From: DASSUW01 sp963849695
Lineage (GTDB): Bacteria; Actinomycetota; Thermoleophilia; Solirubrobacterales; Solirubrobacteraceae
Direction: 5' to 3'
NCBI GenBank assembly: GCA_963849695.1
Contig: CAWKIT010000006.1
Span: forward strand, 16,868-80,867
Length of the DNA: 64,000 nt
Under the pieces are notes generated by a model, which saw only the letters and a program-made list of their open reading frames with translations, was not told the origin of the DNA and made no database searches. Positions 43,298 to 51,873 of the stretch are shown here, in pieces. The number at the start of each line of letters is the position of its first letter. Position 1 is the stretch's first letter. A program made the position numbers and the translations under genes.

Positions 43298-43965
43298 ACG
43301 GCCCTTCCCTGCACCGCTCGACCCCGGCCGAGCTCAAGGCCCGGCTCGAGGCCGAGCGCCGCGGGACGCCGTTCCTGCTCCTGTTCGACGGCGACCGCCG
43401 ACAGGTCCTGCACGAGCTGACGCCGAGCGACGTGCCGGTGACGATCGGGCGCGGCGGCGACTGCGCCGTCGGCCTCGGCTGGGACCGCGAGGTGTCGCGG
43501 CTGCACGCCCAGCTCGAGCGCGTCGGGGCGCACTGGGTGCTGGTCGACGACGGCCTGTCGCGCAACGGCTCGTTCGTCAACGGCGAGCGGGTCGTCGGCC
43601 GGCGACTGCTGCGCGACGGCGACCGGATGTGCTTCGGCGAGACGCCGGTCATCTTCCGCGCCACCGCGAACCCGGGCGCCAGCTCGACGATCGCGGTCGG
43701 CTCCGGCCCGGCCGCCGTCCAGCTCACGCCGACGCAGCGCCGGATCCTCGTCGCGCTGTGCCGGCCGGTCCGCGACTCGGCGTTCGCGACCCCGCTCACG
43801 AACCGCGAGATCGCCGAGGAGGTCTCGCTCAGCGTCGACGCCGTCAAGGCCCACCTGCGGACGCTGTTCGAGCGCTTCGGGCTCGAGGACCTGCCGCAGA
43901 ACCAGAAGCGCGCCCGGCTCGCCGCGACGGCGCTGCTGCAGGGGATCGTCACGCACCGCGACTAG
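43294..43965 (+). CDS. FHA-domain protein with C-terminal HTH
   Basis: 223 residues. FHA domain (about 40-115): VTIGRGGDCAVGL, VSRLHAQLER, DDGLSRNGSFVNGERV, phosphothreonine-binding residues Arg, Ser and Asn in place. The C-terminal part LTPTQRRILVALCRPV, LTNREIAEEVSLSVDAVKAH and LRTLFERFGL is a LuxR/GerE-like helix-turn-helix. It is therefore probably a transcription factor gated by phosphopeptide binding, coupled by GTGA overlap to the kinase gene. Confidence 0.9.
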   Translation: MNGPSLHRSTPAELKARLEAERRGTPFLLLFDGDRRQVLHELTPSDVPVTIGRGGDCAVGLGWDREVSRLHAQLERVGAHWVLVDDGLSRNGSFVNGERVVGRRLLRDGDRMCFGETPVIFRATANPGASSTIAVGSGPAAVQLTPTQRRILVALCRPVRDSAFATPLTNREIAEEVSLSVDAVKAHLRTLFERFGLEDLPQNQKRARLAATALLQGIVTHRD

Positions 43966-44070
43966 TACGGTGTTCGTAAGTACGCGCGTAATTGCGAACG
44001 CCGGTCTGGGTCGGAAGTCCGCCACCCAGGGTGGCTGGCCGGCGCGCCCGCCGGCGCGGACCATGCCGCC

Positions 44071-44649
44071 ATGGAGACCACGTTCATGCGCCGGCTACGC
44101 CACCGGCGGCGCCGCGCCTTCATCGAGAACTACGAGTTCCCCGCCGCCCTCGAGGCCAAGCTGCGCGAGAAGCTCGAGAGCGACGACCACGTCGACGTTG
44201 CGCTCGAAGGGCTGCGCGCGTGGTACCTCGCGTGCCTCGACGCGCCCGGGGAGATTCTCGGCATGCCGTCACGCGCGGTCGATGTGGCGTGGCACGAGAT
44301 GATCCTCATGACCCGCGCCTACCACGCGTTCTGCGACCGCGCCTTCGGCCACTACCTCCACCACAGCCCCGACTCGGTGATGGACGAGCCGCTCGAGTAC
44401 GGCCTGGCGCGGACGCTCGCCGTCGTCGAGAGCCAGTCGGTCGCGGCCGCCGGCGTGCCGCTGCTGTTCGCGGTCGACGGCCAGCTGCGCGTCGAGGACG
44501 GGTACGTGTGGGAGGAGTCCGACATCGGCCGGCTGCGCACCTTCCAGCCGCACCGGTGGGCCGACTACAGCCCCGGCTTCGCCGGCCACGGCGGCTGCTC
44601 GAGCGGCGGCGGCTGCGGTGGCGGCGGGTGCGGCGGCGGCGGCGGGTAG
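44071..44649 (+). CDS. GRDP-like (glycine-rich domain) protein with Cys/Gly tail
   Basis: 192 residues. The segment AWYLACLDAPGEILGMPS, then VDVAWHEMILMTRAYHAFCD and RAFGHYLHH matches the glycine-rich-domain-protein (GRDP/DUF1399-like) family, whose conserved Trp-His and Tyr-His pairs suggest metal binding. The tail consists of Gly and three Cys (CSSGGGCGGGGCGGGGG) and could bind metal or serve as a modification site. No export signal. The role is unknown. Confidence 0.75.
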   Translation: METTFMRRLRHRRRRAFIENYEFPAALEAKLREKLESDDHVDVALEGLRAWYLACLDAPGEILGMPSRAVDVAWHEMILMTRAYHAFCDRAFGHYLHHSPDSVMDEPLEYGLARTLAVVESQSVAAAGVPLLFAVDGQLRVEDGYVWEESDIGRLRTFQPHRWADYSPGFAGHGGCSSGGGCGGGGCGGGGG

Positions 44650-44711
44650 CCGCGCGCGGCTTCGAGGACCCTGGACCGCGGAATCAAGCCTCGAGCCGCG
44701 ATGATGGCGCG

Positions 44712-46238
44712 GTGGCCGCTCCCGCTGCGCGAACCGGCACGCTTCCCGGCCTGACCGAGCGGAACCGGCGCTGGTGGACGCTCGCCGGGGCCTGCATGGG
44801 CCTGTTCGTGCTGATGCTCGACTCGACGGTGATCAACGTCGCGCTCCCGGACATCGCGCGCGATCTGGACGCCACCACCGCCGGCCTGCAGTGGGTCATG
44901 AACGCCTATCTGCTGGTGATGGCGTCCTTCGTGGTGACCGCGGGCCGTCTGGGCGACATAGTCGGCCGGCGGCGGGTGTTCCTGATCGGCATGGCGACCT
45001 TCGCGGGCGGCTCGGTCGTGGCGGCGATGTCGGACACCGAGAGGGTGCTGATCGCCGGGCGCGTACTTCAGGGCATCGGCGGCGCGGCCCTCTTGGGCCT
45101 GTCGCTGGCGATCGTCTCGACCGTCTTTCCGGCCGGCGAGCGCGCCCGCGCGCTGGGGATCTGGGCCGGTGTGTCGGCGCTGGCGTTGGGCATCGGGCCG
45201 CTCGTCGGCGGCGTACTGGTCGACGCGGTCAGCTGGCGCTGGCTGTTCTGGCTGAACCTGCCGTTCTGCCTGCTCGGCGTGGTCCTCGTGCTCGCGTCGA
45301 CCGCCGAGCAGCGCGACGAGACGGCGGCGGGCCGGATCGACGTTCCCGGCGTGATCACCGTGGGCCTCGGTCTGGCCGCGGTCGTGATCGCGCTCGTCCA
45401 GGGCAAGGTGTGGGGGTGGACCTCGGTCGCCACCGTCGGCGTCTTCGCGACCGGCCTCGCGCTCCTGGTGGCGTTCTGGCTCGTCGAGCACCACGTCCGG
45501 TGGCCGATCGTCGAGTTCGAGCTGTTTCGCAACGGGCCCTACTTCGGAGCCAGCGCCGCCGGGTTCTGCCTGGTCGGCTGCTACTGGGCGCTGATGTTCC
45601 TGCAGCCACAGTTTCTGCAGACCGGCCTCGGCCACAGCGCGCTCGAGACCGGCGTCCTGATCCTGCCGGTGACAGCGCCGATGATCGCGCTCTCGCCGCT
45701 GGGAGGACGCCTGATCGCGCGGTTCGGCGTCCGGCCGCTCATGACCGTCGGCATGGCGCTCGGCACCGCCGGCCTGGTCGTGCTCGCTCAGGTCGACGCC
45801 TCGAGCGGCTACGGGCTGCTGTTCCCGGGCTACCTGTTGTTCGGGATCTCGCTCGGGTGCGTCTATGCGCCGATGTCGACGGCGGCGATGGCGGCGATGC
45901 CGCAGGCGAAGGCCGGCATCGCCGCCGGCGTGCTGGCGATGAACCGCACCCTGGCCGGCGCGGTCACGCTCGCGGCGACCGGCGCCGTCTTCCAGGTCGT
46001 GCTCGACGACGACCGGCACGCGAGCGAGGTCGAGCCGGCGGCGTTCGCGTCCGCCCAGTCGGCCTCGATGTGGGTGCTCGTGGGCGTGTGCGCCGTCGGC
46101 ACCGTCCTGACGTGGGCGTTCGTGCGCTCGAGCGACGACGGCGCGGTCGTTCGCGAGCATCGCGCGCATCACCACTACCACCTGCCGTGGCTGCCCAGCG
46201 AGCGGTCAGAGCGCCCGGTCGATGCCGGCGTGCGGTGA
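44712..46238 (+). CDS. DHA2-family MFS transporter
   Basis: 508 residues from GTG 44712. LDSTVINVALPDIARDL, motif A GRLGDIVGRRRVFLIG, GPLVGGVLVDAVSWRWLF and 14 hydrophobic segments, as in EmrB/QacA-type exporters. The C-terminal tail is His-rich (EHRAHHHYHLPWLP), which is uncommon and could bind metal. Convergent with the REC-cyclase gene with no gap to spare. Confidence 0.9.
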   Translation: MAAPAARTGTLPGLTERNRRWWTLAGACMGLFVLMLDSTVINVALPDIARDLDATTAGLQWVMNAYLLVMASFVVTAGRLGDIVGRRRVFLIGMATFAGGSVVAAMSDTERVLIAGRVLQGIGGAALLGLSLAIVSTVFPAGERARALGIWAGVSALALGIGPLVGGVLVDAVSWRWLFWLNLPFCLLGVVLVLASTAEQRDETAAGRIDVPGVITVGLGLAAVVIALVQGKVWGWTSVATVGVFATGLALLVAFWLVEHHVRWPIVEFELFRNGPYFGASAAGFCLVGCYWALMFLQPQFLQTGLGHSALETGVLILPVTAPMIALSPLGGRLIARFGVRPLMTVGMALGTAGLVVLAQVDASSGYGLLFPGYLLFGISLGCVYAPMSTAAMAAMPQAKAGIAAGVLAMNRTLAGAVTLAATGAVFQVVLDDDRHASEVEPAAFASAQSASMWVLVGVCAVGTVLTWAFVRSSDDGAVVREHRAHHHYHLPWLPSERSERPVDAGVR

Positions 46239-46239
46239 G

Positions 46240-47295
46240 TCAGGCCGAGGCCGGCGCCGCCTCGAGGCCGACGACGTCGAACGCCTGGGCCGGGCGGGCG
46301 AGGCCTCGGAGGGTGAGCTCGCCGAGCGGCCGGGCGATGACGAGCGGCTCGGTCGCCGCGTACACGCGCTGGCTGACGAGGATCTGGCCCGGCTCGGCCG
46401 CCTCGCACAGGCGCTCGGCGAACACCGTCACGCGGCCGATCGCGGCATAGTCGGAGCGGCCCTCGAAGCCGATCCGCCCGAGCGTCGCGTGACCCTGCGC
46501 GATCCCGATCGCCGGGTGCAGGTCGTAGCCCAGCCGGCTCCAGCGCTCGGCCAGCTGCCAGATCCGGTTGCGGATCTCGATCGCCAGCCGGACGGCCCGC
46601 TCGGGGGCGTCCGGGCACGGCACGGGGTCGTTGAAGAACACGGTCAGGCGGCCGCCCGCGAAGCGCTCGAGCGTCCCCTCGAAGCGATGGATCTGCTCAC
46701 CCGCGCCGGCGTGATAGTCGCGCAGGACCGCCATCACCTCCTCGGGCTCGACCGACTCGGCGAAGCCGGCGAAGTCCCGCAGCTCGCACGCCAGCAGCGT
46801 GATCTCGGCGCGGTGGCTGTCGAGGAAGGACGTGTCGTCCTGAGCGACGACGAGGTCGGCGACCTGCGGGGGCAGGAAGCGACGCAGCTCGGCGGTCTGC
46901 GCCTCCATCGTGTCGTGGTAGCGCTTGATCCGCACCAGCGACCGCACGCGCGCCAGCAGCTCGTCCTGGTCGAACGGCTTCGTGACGAAGTCGTCGGCGC
47001 CCGCCTCGATCGCCCGGCGCCGCTCCTGCTCGCCGCTGGCGGTGATCATGACGACCGGGAGGAACCGCGTGGCGGGGTCGGCGCGCAGGCGCCGGCACAC
47101 CTCGTAGCCGTCGACGCCCGGCATCACGACGTCGAGCAGCACGAGGTCGACCGGCTCGGCCGCCACGCGCTCGAGCGCGGCCTCGCCCGACGTGGCGGGC
47201 ACGACCGTGTAGCCGCGCGGCGCCAGCACGGCGTCGAGCAGCCGCAGGTTCTGCGGGACGTCGTCGACGACCAGGATCACCGCGGCGTCGGTCAC
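46240..47295 (-). CDS. Response regulator fused to degenerate class III cyclase domain
   Basis: 351 residues. REC domain (1-120): ILVVDDVPQN (acidic pocket), VLLDVVMPGVDGYE (phospho-Asp), MITASG and KPFDQDE. A short helix follows, then an adenylate-cyclase homology domain (about 155-340): ITLLACELRDFAGFAE and FAGGRLTVFFNDPVPCPD. Active class III cyclases have metal Asp residues in both segments (F-x-D-[IL]-R and GD-x-L); here they are Glu and Gly, so cyclisation is unlikely. GIAQGHATLGRIGFEGR and the dimer surface remain. It may act as a pseudo-cyclase output or nucleotide sensor. Confidence 0.9.
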   Translation of the reverse strand: MTDAAVILVVDDVPQNLRLLDAVLAPRGYTVVPATSGEAALERVAAEPVDLVLLDVVMPGVDGYEVCRRLRADPATRFLPVVMITASGEQERRRAIEAGADDFVTKPFDQDELLARVRSLVRIKRYHDTMEAQTAELRRFLPPQVADLVVAQDDTSFLDSHRAEITLLACELRDFAGFAESVEPEEVMAVLRDYHAGAGEQIHRFEGTLERFAGGRLTVFFNDPVPCPDAPERAVRLAIEIRNRIWQLAERWSRLGYDLHPAIGIAQGHATLGRIGFEGRSDYAAIGRVTVFAERLCEAAEPGQILVSQRVYAATEPLVIARPLGELTLRGLARPAQAFDVVGLEAAPASA

Positions 47296-47666
47296 CGCGC
47301 TCCCGCGATCAGCGCCTCGACCTGGCCGGGGAGCGCCGGCACGCTGACCGGCTTCTCGAGGTAGCCGTCGAAGCCGGCCGCCAGGAAGCGCTCGCGGTCC
47401 TCCTTCATCGCCTGCGCGGTGAGCGCCGCGACGGGGATGGCGGCCGTCGCCTCGTCGGCGCGCAGCCGTCCCAGCGCCTCGATCCCGTCGATGCCCGGGA
47501 GCTGGATGTCCATCAGCACCAGGTCCGGCCGCTCGGCCCGCGCCGCCGCGATGCCCTGCTCGGCGTCTGCCGCCTCGAGCACGCGGTACCCGGCGTGGCC
47601 GAGCACGTCCCGCACGAGCTTGCGGTTGAGCGGGTTGTCCTCGATCACGAGCACGGTCGCGGTCAC
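47292..47666 (-). CDS. Single-domain response regulator (CheY-like)
   Basis: 124 residues, REC domain only. VIEDNPLNRKLVRDVL (acidic residues), LVLMDIQLPGIDGIE (phospho-Asp), ALTAQAMKEDRERF (Thr/Ala switch) and YLEKPVSVPAL (Lys). The sequence is of the type that follows hybrid kinases and accepts or shuttles phosphate. GTGA overlaps with the kinase upstream and the REC-cyclase downstream. Confidence 0.92.
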   Translation of the reverse strand: MTATVLVIEDNPLNRKLVRDVLGHAGYRVLEAADAEQGIAAARAERPDLVLMDIQLPGIDGIEALGRLRADEATAAIPVAALTAQAMKEDRERFLAAGFDGYLEKPVSVPALPGQVEALIAGAR

Positions 47667-49342
47667 ATGACCTCCTCGGCGCAGCGCTCGAGCGCCTCGA
47701 GCAGCTCCTCGCGGCCGACCGGCTTGACCAGATACTCGACGGCGCCGAGCGCCAGGCCCTTGCTGCGCTCGTCGAGCATCGAGACCACCACCACCGGCGA
47801 GTCGGCGGTGGCGGCGTCGGCCTTCAGGCGGGCGAGCAGGTCCCAGCCGTCGACCCGCGGGAGCAGGATGTCGAGCACGACCGCGCGCGGCCGCAGCCGC
47901 CGGGCCAGCTCGAGCCCCTCGACGCCGTCGTGCGCGACCACGGTCCGGTAGCCCGCTCCCTCGAGGTACACGGACAGCAGCTCGGCCGAGTGGGGATCGT
48001 CCTCGACCACCAGCACGGTCTGCATGTCGCGCTCGGCGGCGGCGACCTCGAGCGGCTCGTCGCCGGTCGCGGCGCCCGGTGGGCGGACCGGGATCGCGAA
48101 GCGGAAGGTGCTGCCGGCGCCCGGCGCGCTCTCGAGCCAGATCCGGCCGCCGTGCAGCTCGACGATCCGCTTCGACAGCGTGAGGCCGAGCCCGGTTCCC
48201 TCCGCGCGCGCCTCGCGGCCCCCGCGCTGGAAGGCCTCGAAGATCCGCTCCTGCTCGGCCTCCGCGATGCCGACCCCGGTGTCGCGCACGGTCACCTGCG
48301 CGTCGTCGCCGGCGATCTCGGCCGCGACGGCGACCGTTCCGCCGTCGGGCGTGAACTTGACCGCGTTCGTGAGCAGGTTGAGCACGACCTGCTTGAGCTT
48401 GAGCTCGTCGGCCCAGACGACGCCGACCTCGGGCGCCACCTCGAGCGCGATCGCGATCCGGTGACGGGCCGCGCGCTCGCGCACCATCGCCAGTCCGTGC
48501 TCGAGCAGGTCGGGCAGCGACAGCGCACCCACCTCGAGCTCCATCCGCCCCGCCTCCACCTTCGACAGGTCGAGGATCTCGTTGATCAGCTCGAGCAGGT
48601 GCCGCCCGGAGTCACGGATGTCGCGGACGTACTCCTCCTGGCGCTCGTTGAGCTCGCCGAACATCCGCTCGAGCAGCACGTCGGAGAAGCCGATCACGGC
48701 GTTCAGCGGCGTGCGCAGCTCGTGCGACATGCTGGCCAGGAACTCCGACTTGTGGCGCCCCGCCACCTCGAGCTCGCGCTCGCGCTGCTGGAGGGCGACG
48801 AACAGCTGGACGTTCTGGATCGCGATCGCGCCCTGCGCCGCGAAGGTGGTGACGAGCTCGACCGTGCGCTCGTCGAACGCGGCGACCCGGTCGCGCCACA
48901 GCGTGATGACGCCGATCACCTCCTCGGCGGCGAGCATCGGGACCCCGAGCATCGTCCGGAAGCCGCCGAGCTCACGCGCCCGGACCCACTCGTAACCGGG
49001 ATCGGCGAGCGCGTCGAGGATCTGCACGGTGCTCCGCTCGAGCTCGACCCGGCCGACCAGCGTCCCTTCGCCGCGGGCGATCGGGGTCGCGGCCAGATGG
49101 TCGCGGTACGCCTGCGACGCGCCGATCGCGAACGCGAGCCGGTACACGTCGCCGTCGAGCACGAAGATCTGGCCGGCGTCCGCGCGGCACAGCCGGACGG
49201 CCTGGCGCAGCACGGTCTCGAACACCGGGTCGAGCTCGAACGCCGGGCGCCCGATGACGTCCAGCACCTCGGCCGTGGCCGCCTCGCGCTCGCCCGCCTC
49301 GGCGAGCGAGCGCTCGAGCTGCTCGATCCTCTCGTCGGTCAC
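47663..49342 (-). CDS. Hybrid sensor histidine kinase (GAF-HisKA-HATPase-REC)
   Basis: 559 residues, soluble. GAF domain (about 25-180; AGQIFVLDGDVYRLAF, FRTMLGVPMLAAEEVIGVI), HisKA with SHELRTPLNAVIGFS (His near 207), HATPase with NLLTNAVKFTPDGG, VRDTGVGIAEAEQERIFEAF and GTGLGLTLSKRI, and a C-terminal REC (VLVVEDDPHSAELL, VLDILLPRVDGWD). No membrane segment, so it senses a cytoplasmic signal through GAF. The start overlaps the GST stop (GTGA), which places it directly in the transcript of the upstream metabolic genes. Confidence 0.92.
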   Translation of the reverse strand: MTDERIEQLERSLAEAGEREAATAEVLDVIGRPAFELDPVFETVLRQAVRLCRADAGQIFVLDGDVYRLAFAIGASQAYRDHLAATPIARGEGTLVGRVELERSTVQILDALADPGYEWVRARELGGFRTMLGVPMLAAEEVIGVITLWRDRVAAFDERTVELVTTFAAQGAIAIQNVQLFVALQQRERELEVAGRHKSEFLASMSHELRTPLNAVIGFSDVLLERMFGELNERQEEYVRDIRDSGRHLLELINEILDLSKVEAGRMELEVGALSLPDLLEHGLAMVRERAARHRIAIALEVAPEVGVVWADELKLKQVVLNLLTNAVKFTPDGGTVAVAAEIAGDDAQVTVRDTGVGIAEAEQERIFEAFQRGGREARAEGTGLGLTLSKRIVELHGGRIWLESAPGAGSTFRFAIPVRPPGAATGDEPLEVAAAERDMQTVLVVEDDPHSAELLSVYLEGAGYRTVVAHDGVEGLELARRLRPRAVVLDILLPRVDGWDLLARLKADAATADSPVVVVSMLDERSKGLALGAVEYLVKPVGREELLEALERCAEEVM

Positions 49343-50033
49343 ATCGCCGGAGACTTCACCGAGTCGACGTAGCCGCGCACGTCCGCCGCCGGCTCCGAGT
49401 ACGCCTCGCCCAGCGTCTCCTCCATCCGCTTCATGAAGTCCTCCGCCCACTGCGGGAAGTCGTAGTCGATCGCCCGCAGGAACTCGAGCGTGGCGGCCAG
49501 CCGGATGTCGGCGATCGACGGGTGGTCGCCGCCGATGAACGGCTGGTCGGCGAGGAAGTACGAGCGGTAGACGTCGAGCGGCTCGGCGAGCGCGTCCTCG
49601 GCGTCCTTGCGCGCCTTCTCCTTCATCGCGTCGTCGGCCTGCGAGGTCGCCACCTCGCCCGGGTACTGGGCGAAGCCGAGCTTCGGGTACGTGGCGCGGG
49701 CGACCAGCGGATACATGCGTGCCGATCAGATAGAACATCGCGTTGTCGACCATCGCCCGCCGGCCCGGATCGGCTCGGGTAGAACTGGTCGAGGCCGTTC
49801 TGGTTGCAGAGGTAGGCCATGATCGCGCAGCTCTCGCCGAGCGTGCCCTTGGGCAGCCCCTCGGCCTCCAGCATCGGCGTCAGGTGGGCGGGGTACTTCT
49901 CGAGGTACTCGGGCTCGGTCGTCTTCCCCCAGACGTCCTTCTCCTCGAAGTCGAGCCCTGCGGCACGCACGAGGATGCGGGCCGAGAGGTTGTTGACGCT
50001 CGGCGTCAGGATGTTCAGCGTGTGCGCGGCCAT
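49339..50033 (-). pseudogene. Glutathione S-transferase family protein, two one-base frameshifts
   Basis: Frame 1 holds the thioredoxin-like N-terminus (TLNILTPSVNNLSARIL, YPAHLTPMLEAEGLPKGTL, SCAIMAYLCNQNGLDQFYP). Frame 2 holds RRAMVDNAMFYLIGT and frame 3 the helical C-terminus (MYPLVARATYPKLGF, LADQPFIGGDHPSIADIRLA). Dropping one C near 49772 and one near 49717 joins all three with no missing residues. The span is 3n+2, consistent with two extra bases. The repaired protein is about 230 residues. Because both flanking genes are intact and coupled, base-call errors are the likelier cause. Confidence 0.85.
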
Positions 50034-50042
50034 GCGCTCCTC

Positions 50043-50627
50043 CTAGCGGTAGGGGTCCTTGGGTGACCGGTCCTCCGACAGCGACGCCCGCGTCCGCGTG
50101 GCGAGCGACTCGATGGCGTCCGCGACGTGGACGCGGTCGATGTGGTGGTCGCCGCGCTCGACGCGCAGCCTGTGGGCCTCGAGCAGCACGTCCCCGTGGG
50201 TGACGCCCCACGGCGGCTCGAAGCGATACGACGCGAGCTCGATCAGCAGCCCGAGCGGGTCCTCGAAGTAGATCGAGTCCATGAAGCCGCGATCCTTGAC
50301 CCCGCTGTGGCGGATCCCGCGCTCGTCCAGCCGCTCGACCGTCTGCGCGAAGGTCGCCTGCGAGAGCGAGAACGCGAGGTGGTGCACGCAGCCGGGGTCG
50401 GTCGCCGTCCGGGCCGGATCGAGCTCGCGGTCCTCGTCGGTGAAGACCGTGATCAGCCGCCCGTCGCCCGGGTCGAAGTACAGGTGGCTCTCCGAGGCGT
50501 TGTCGAGGTTCGGCTGCTCGAACACGAACGGCATCCCCAGCAGGCCCTCCCAGAAGTCGATCGACGTCTGCCGGTCCGCCCCGACGATCGTGATGTGGTG
50601 CACGCCCTGGGTCTGGATCTTCCGCAT
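50043..50627 (-). CDS. VOC-family (glyoxalase/extradiol dioxygenase-like) protein
   Basis: 194 residues. Two beta-alpha-beta-beta-beta modules: GVHHITIVGADRQTSIDFW with LHYFD-like strand SESHLYFDPGDG, and GCVHHLAFSLSQATFAQTV with GFMDSIYFEDPLGLLIELA. Metal ligands by pattern are the His of VHHIT, the His of VHHLA and the Glu of LLIELA. It resembles ring-cleaving dioxygenases of the LinE/PcpA kind. It lies between the CoA ligase and GST genes with gaps under 10 bp. Confidence 0.9.
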   Translation of the reverse strand: MRKIQTQGVHHITIVGADRQTSIDFWEGLLGMPFVFEQPNLDNASESHLYFDPGDGRLITVFTDEDRELDPARTATDPGCVHHLAFSLSQATFAQTVERLDERGIRHSGVKDRGFMDSIYFEDPLGLLIELASYRFEPPWGVTHGDVLLEAHRLRVERGDHHIDRVHVADAIESLATRTRASLSEDRSPKDPYR

Positions 50628-50633
50628 GAGGTC

Positions 50634-51873
50634 CTAGCGCTCGACGAGTCTCGACTTGTATTCACTCCGCGCCAGCGTCCCCCACGGCACGAGCTCGACG
50701 CGCGCCTGCACGACGAGCACGTTGCGCAGGCGCTCGCGGATGGCGTCCGCGAGCTCGGAGTCCGGGGCGGCCCCGCGGGCGAGCTCGACGCTCACGGGCA
50801 GCGGCGGCTCCTGCTTGACCCCGCCGTTGCGCGGCCTGACGCGGATGTGGCCGCTGACCGCCGGCGCGAAGCCGCTGACGACGTCGCGGACGGCGGAGGG
50901 GAAGACGTTGACGCCGCGCACGATCAGCATGTCGTCGGTGCGGCCGATGCAGCGGATGCGGGGCCCCGGGCGGCCGCACGGGCACGGGCCGGTGCGGACC
51001 ACCACGTGGTCGCGCGTGCGGAACCGCAGCAGCGGCGCGGCGCGGTGCCTGAGGTGGGTCAGCACGAGCTCGCCTGCGGTGCCGTCGGCCAGCTCGAGCG
51101 CCTCGCCGGTCTCGTGGTCGATCAGCTCGGGGTGGACGAATCCGCGGGCGCCGAGGTGCATGCCGTCCTGCTGCTCGCACTCGCCCCACAGCGAGACGCC
51201 GATGTCGCCGATGCCCATGGCCTCGGTGACCTTCGCACCCCAGCCGTCCTCGAGGGCGGCGCGGAAGGCCGCCTCGCCGCCGCCGGGCTCGCCCGCCACC
51301 AGCACGCGCTCGACGCTGGAGGCGGCGAGGTCGATGCCGCGCTCGGCGGCCCATTCGACGAGATGGGCGGCGTAGGAGGGCGTCAGCACGACGGCCTCGG
51401 GACGCAGGTCGCGGACGGCCTGCATCAGCCGCTCGGAGTTGCCGGTGCCCACCGGGATGTGGCTGAGCCCGAGCCGGTCGAAGGCGGCCAGCGCGGCGCC
51501 CGCTACGAACGGCCCCGCGTTGTAGGTGGACACGATCCGCTGGCCGGCCTTGACGCCGGACGCGGCGTAGCTGCGCGCCGACCCCGTGACCCAGTTGTCG
51601 AGGTCCGAGGCGGTCAGCGGGATGTAGCTCGGCGTCCCGGTGGTGCCGCTGGTCGAGTAGATGCGCACGATCTCGTCGCGGGTCGCGCACAGGTGCGCGC
51701 CGAACGGGTTCTCGGGGGTGATCGTGGCCCGGATCTCGGGCTTCTCGGTCAGCGGCAGCTCGGCGATGTCGGCGAGCCCGACGCGCGGCCGCTTTTCTGA
51801 GCTTCTCGCGGTAGAAGGGCGAGCGCTCGAGCAGGTACGCGAGCTGCTCTTCGAACGCCGCAGCGTCGCTCAT
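50634..51873 (-). pseudogene. Phenylacetate-CoA ligase family protein, one-base frameshift
   Basis: The start (MSDAAAFEEQLAYLLER, SPFYREKLRK) is in one frame. Removing one A from the AAAA run at about 51795 continues into the next frame with VGLADIAELPLTEKPEIRA, then VRIYSTSGTTGTPSYIPL (AMP/ATP loop), EAMGIGDIGVSLWGECEQ, FRTRDHVVV, CPCGRPGPRI and GRTDDMLIVRGVNVFPSAV. This is the PaaK-type adenylate-forming ligase, 412 residues when repaired (span 3n+1). The error sits in a homopolymer. The start overlaps the stop of the citrate-synthase-like gene (ATGA). Confidence 0.87.
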
